This document shows positions 4,459-5,522 of a DNA stretch of 5,522 bases, one piece after another. A program made the translations under genes and the position numbers. How positions within the stretch are numbered: position 1 is the first letter of the stretch; every line of letters starts with the position of its first letter. The DNA lies in contig SKKZ01000146.1 of assembly GCA_007123455.1 (NCBI GenBank), forward strand, positions 1 through 5,522, in the 5' to 3' direction. The notes below the pieces were generated by a model. The model ran no database searches. It was not told the DNA's origin and saw only the letters and a program-made list of their open reading frames with translations. Origin of the DNA: Coriobacteriia bacterium. GTDB taxonomy: Bacteria > Actinomycetota > Coriobacteriia > Anaerosomatales > SLCP01.

Positions 4459-5522
4459 ACCGCGTCTCCTTCCGTCTCGTGCACCCCCGCCTCACGGCCG
4501 AAAAGCCGGTCGCACTCGGCGACGTACTCCTGCAGCCTTGCGGGTAGCGCCTCAACGGGTCCCGGTGCCGGCTTCGGGCCCGAATGGTACGTGTCCCAGA
4601 AGAGTACTTCCCCGTCGACGAGGATACCCCTGCCCGCGTCGGCGCAGAGTGCCTCCATCGCCTTGCCCGTGTAGGTCGTCTCGAGGTTCAATCCGGCTCC
4701 GGCTGCGGCCGAGACGGCCGCCTCGGTGCCTGGTGTCGGGACCGCGTAGCCGGGCTCGTAGAAGTCGTGGCGCAGCTCGAGAGCAAGGTCGTCGTAACCG
4801 AGCGCCGGGAATGCGTGGTCGAGGGAGCGCAACAGCTCCATGGTCTCGGCGGCGAGGGAGCGGGCCACCTCCTCGTTGGCGATCTCGGCAGGCGTCACCC
4901 GCACGCCCACGACCCGCGTGGAGATGCCCGCCGCCGCAAATCCGATGGCGAGACCTACAGCCGTTCCGAGCGTGCCGCTCGCGACGTAAGCGACAGCGAA
5001 CTCGCGTTCCAACTCGAGTCCGGCATTTACGTAGCCGAGCGCTCCGAGTGCGCTTGTCCCGCCCATCGGAATGATGAGCGGCACGATCCCGTCGCGTGCG
5101 GTGAGCTCCTGCTTGACCCGCACGGCCTCACGTAATCCCTCCCAGCCATCGACCAGGTGAAGATGTGTTCCGAGCCCCGCATGCGCCAGCACCGTGGCGC
5201 GCGCATAGGCCGTCGGGGCCTGCGGAGAGAGCACGACGTGCGGTTCGATGCCAAGAGAGCGGGCGTGCACGGCGGTCGCGAGCGCATGGTTGGATCCGTA
5301 GGCGCCGAACGTGATGACCGCGCGGCGCTCTTCGGAGAGTGCCTTTCCGAGCAGGAAGTCGAGCTTGCGTACCTTGTTGCCGCCGTAGACGGGGTTGGTG
5401 AGGTCGTCGCGCTTGACCCACAGCGTGCGTCCGGGAGCTGACACGCCCGCGATCCGGAGCGGCTCTAGTGGCGTAGGCAGGTCCGCGATGCCGGCCACGC
5501 GAAGTGCGGCGGTCCCGGGATA
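4455..5522 (-). CDS. ACC deaminase/D-cysteine desulfhydrase family PLP enzyme, possibly 5'-truncated by the window edge
   Basis: This is a fold-type II (tryptophan synthase beta-like) PLP enzyme, cytoplasmic, probably a deaminase or desulfhydrase of a small amino acid. Numbered from GTG 5496-5498 (347 aa), it has LPTPLEPL (7-14), LWVKRDDLTNPVYGGNKVRK (26-45) with Schiff-base Lys42, GAYGSNH (65-71) with the Ser69-Asn70-His71 triad, IPMGGTSALGALGY (143-156), a phosphate loop SGTLGT (174-179) and TYTGKAM (275-281) with Tyr276. The position after the Tyr is Thr, not the Glu typical of true ACC deaminases, so D-cysteine desulfhydrase-like or another activity is more likely. The segment after it reads FWDTYHSGP (300-308) instead of the usual HTGG or HLGG. 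The frame is open to the right edge through eight more codons (YPGTAALR), and GTG 5498 has no ribosome site. The real start may therefore lie outside the window. It ends in an ATGA overlap with the aldolase. Confidence 0.88.
   Translation of the reverse strand, partial: YPGTAALRVAGIADLPTPLEPLRIAGVSAPGRTLWVKRDDLTNPVYGGNKVRKLDFLLGKALSEERRAVITFGAYGSNHALATAVHARSLGIEPHVVLSPQAPTAYARATVLAHAGLGTHLHLVDGWEGLREAVRVKQELTARDGIVPLIIPMGGTSALGALGYVNAGLELEREFAVAYVASGTLGTAVGLAIGFAAAGISTRVVGVRVTPAEIANEEVARSLAAETMELLRSLDHAFPALGYDDLALELRHDFYEPGYAVPTPGTEAAVSAAAGAGLNLETTYTGKAMEALCADAGRGILVDGEVLFWDTYHSGPKPAPGPVEALPARLQEYVAECDRLFGREAGVHETEGDAV

Noticed and set aside
3566..5074. Long forward open frame (502 codons) opposite the two PLP enzyme genes
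   Set aside because: It is antisense to two clearly recognisable enzymes. Its translation is Ser/Arg/Pro-rich and low in complexity, as expected for the complement of GC-rich coding DNA.
1..5522. tRNA, rRNA, CRISPR, insertion sequence, attachment site or origin
   Set aside because: No cloverleaf, rRNA core motif, spaced direct repeats, transposase or terminal inverted repeats were seen on either strand; the window is almost wholly occupied by ordinary genes.

Overview
The window is a gene-dense, GC-rich bacterial chromosome segment. Codons end mostly in G or C, spacers are short, and no mobile element, phage, RNA gene or CRISPR array is visible. The organism is probably a high-GC bacterium, perhaps an anaerobic actinobacterium of the Coriobacteriia type. 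That is an inference from base composition and gene families; no rRNA or lineage marker is present.

Layout. (1) Positions 1-69 hold the 3' end of a forward gene of unknown identity, followed by a GC-rich hairpin at 72-88 in a 36-bp convergent gap. (2) Positions 2059 down to 106 form a compact four-gene operon on the minus strand. Its genes, in order of transcription, are a 75-residue four-cysteine protein, a YacP-like NYN-domain putative ribonuclease, a DUF554 membrane protein and a 140-residue DUF2628-like membrane protein. The last three are joined by a 1-bp gap and a 4-bp GTGA overlap, so they are probably translationally coupled. (3) Positions 2060-2161 are a divergent intergenic region with a good minus-strand -10 box, small inverted repeats and a Shine-Dalgarno site for each flanking gene. 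(4) Positions 2162-3409 encode, on the plus strand, a secreted lipoprotein with a glucose/sorbosone-dehydrogenase-type beta-propeller. (5) On the minus strand, convergent with it, are two PLP enzymes overlapping by 4 bp (ATGA). Upstream is a member of the ACC deaminase/D-cysteine desulfhydrase family, which may run off the right edge. Downstream is an L-threonine aldolase-type beta-eliminating lyase.

How the genes work together. The two PLP enzymes are the clearest functional pair and probably act in catabolism or turnover of hydroxy- or thio-amino acids; the substrates cannot be fixed from sequence. The four-gene operon couples a putative RNase with two membrane proteins and a possible metal-binding small protein, but no pathway is evident. 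The beta-propeller lipoprotein is a separate transcription unit.

I found no convincing new system. The points most worth checking are the four-cysteine protein, the non-canonical active-site segments of the ACC-deaminase-like enzyme and the incomplete PQQ-contact set of the propeller lipoprotein.
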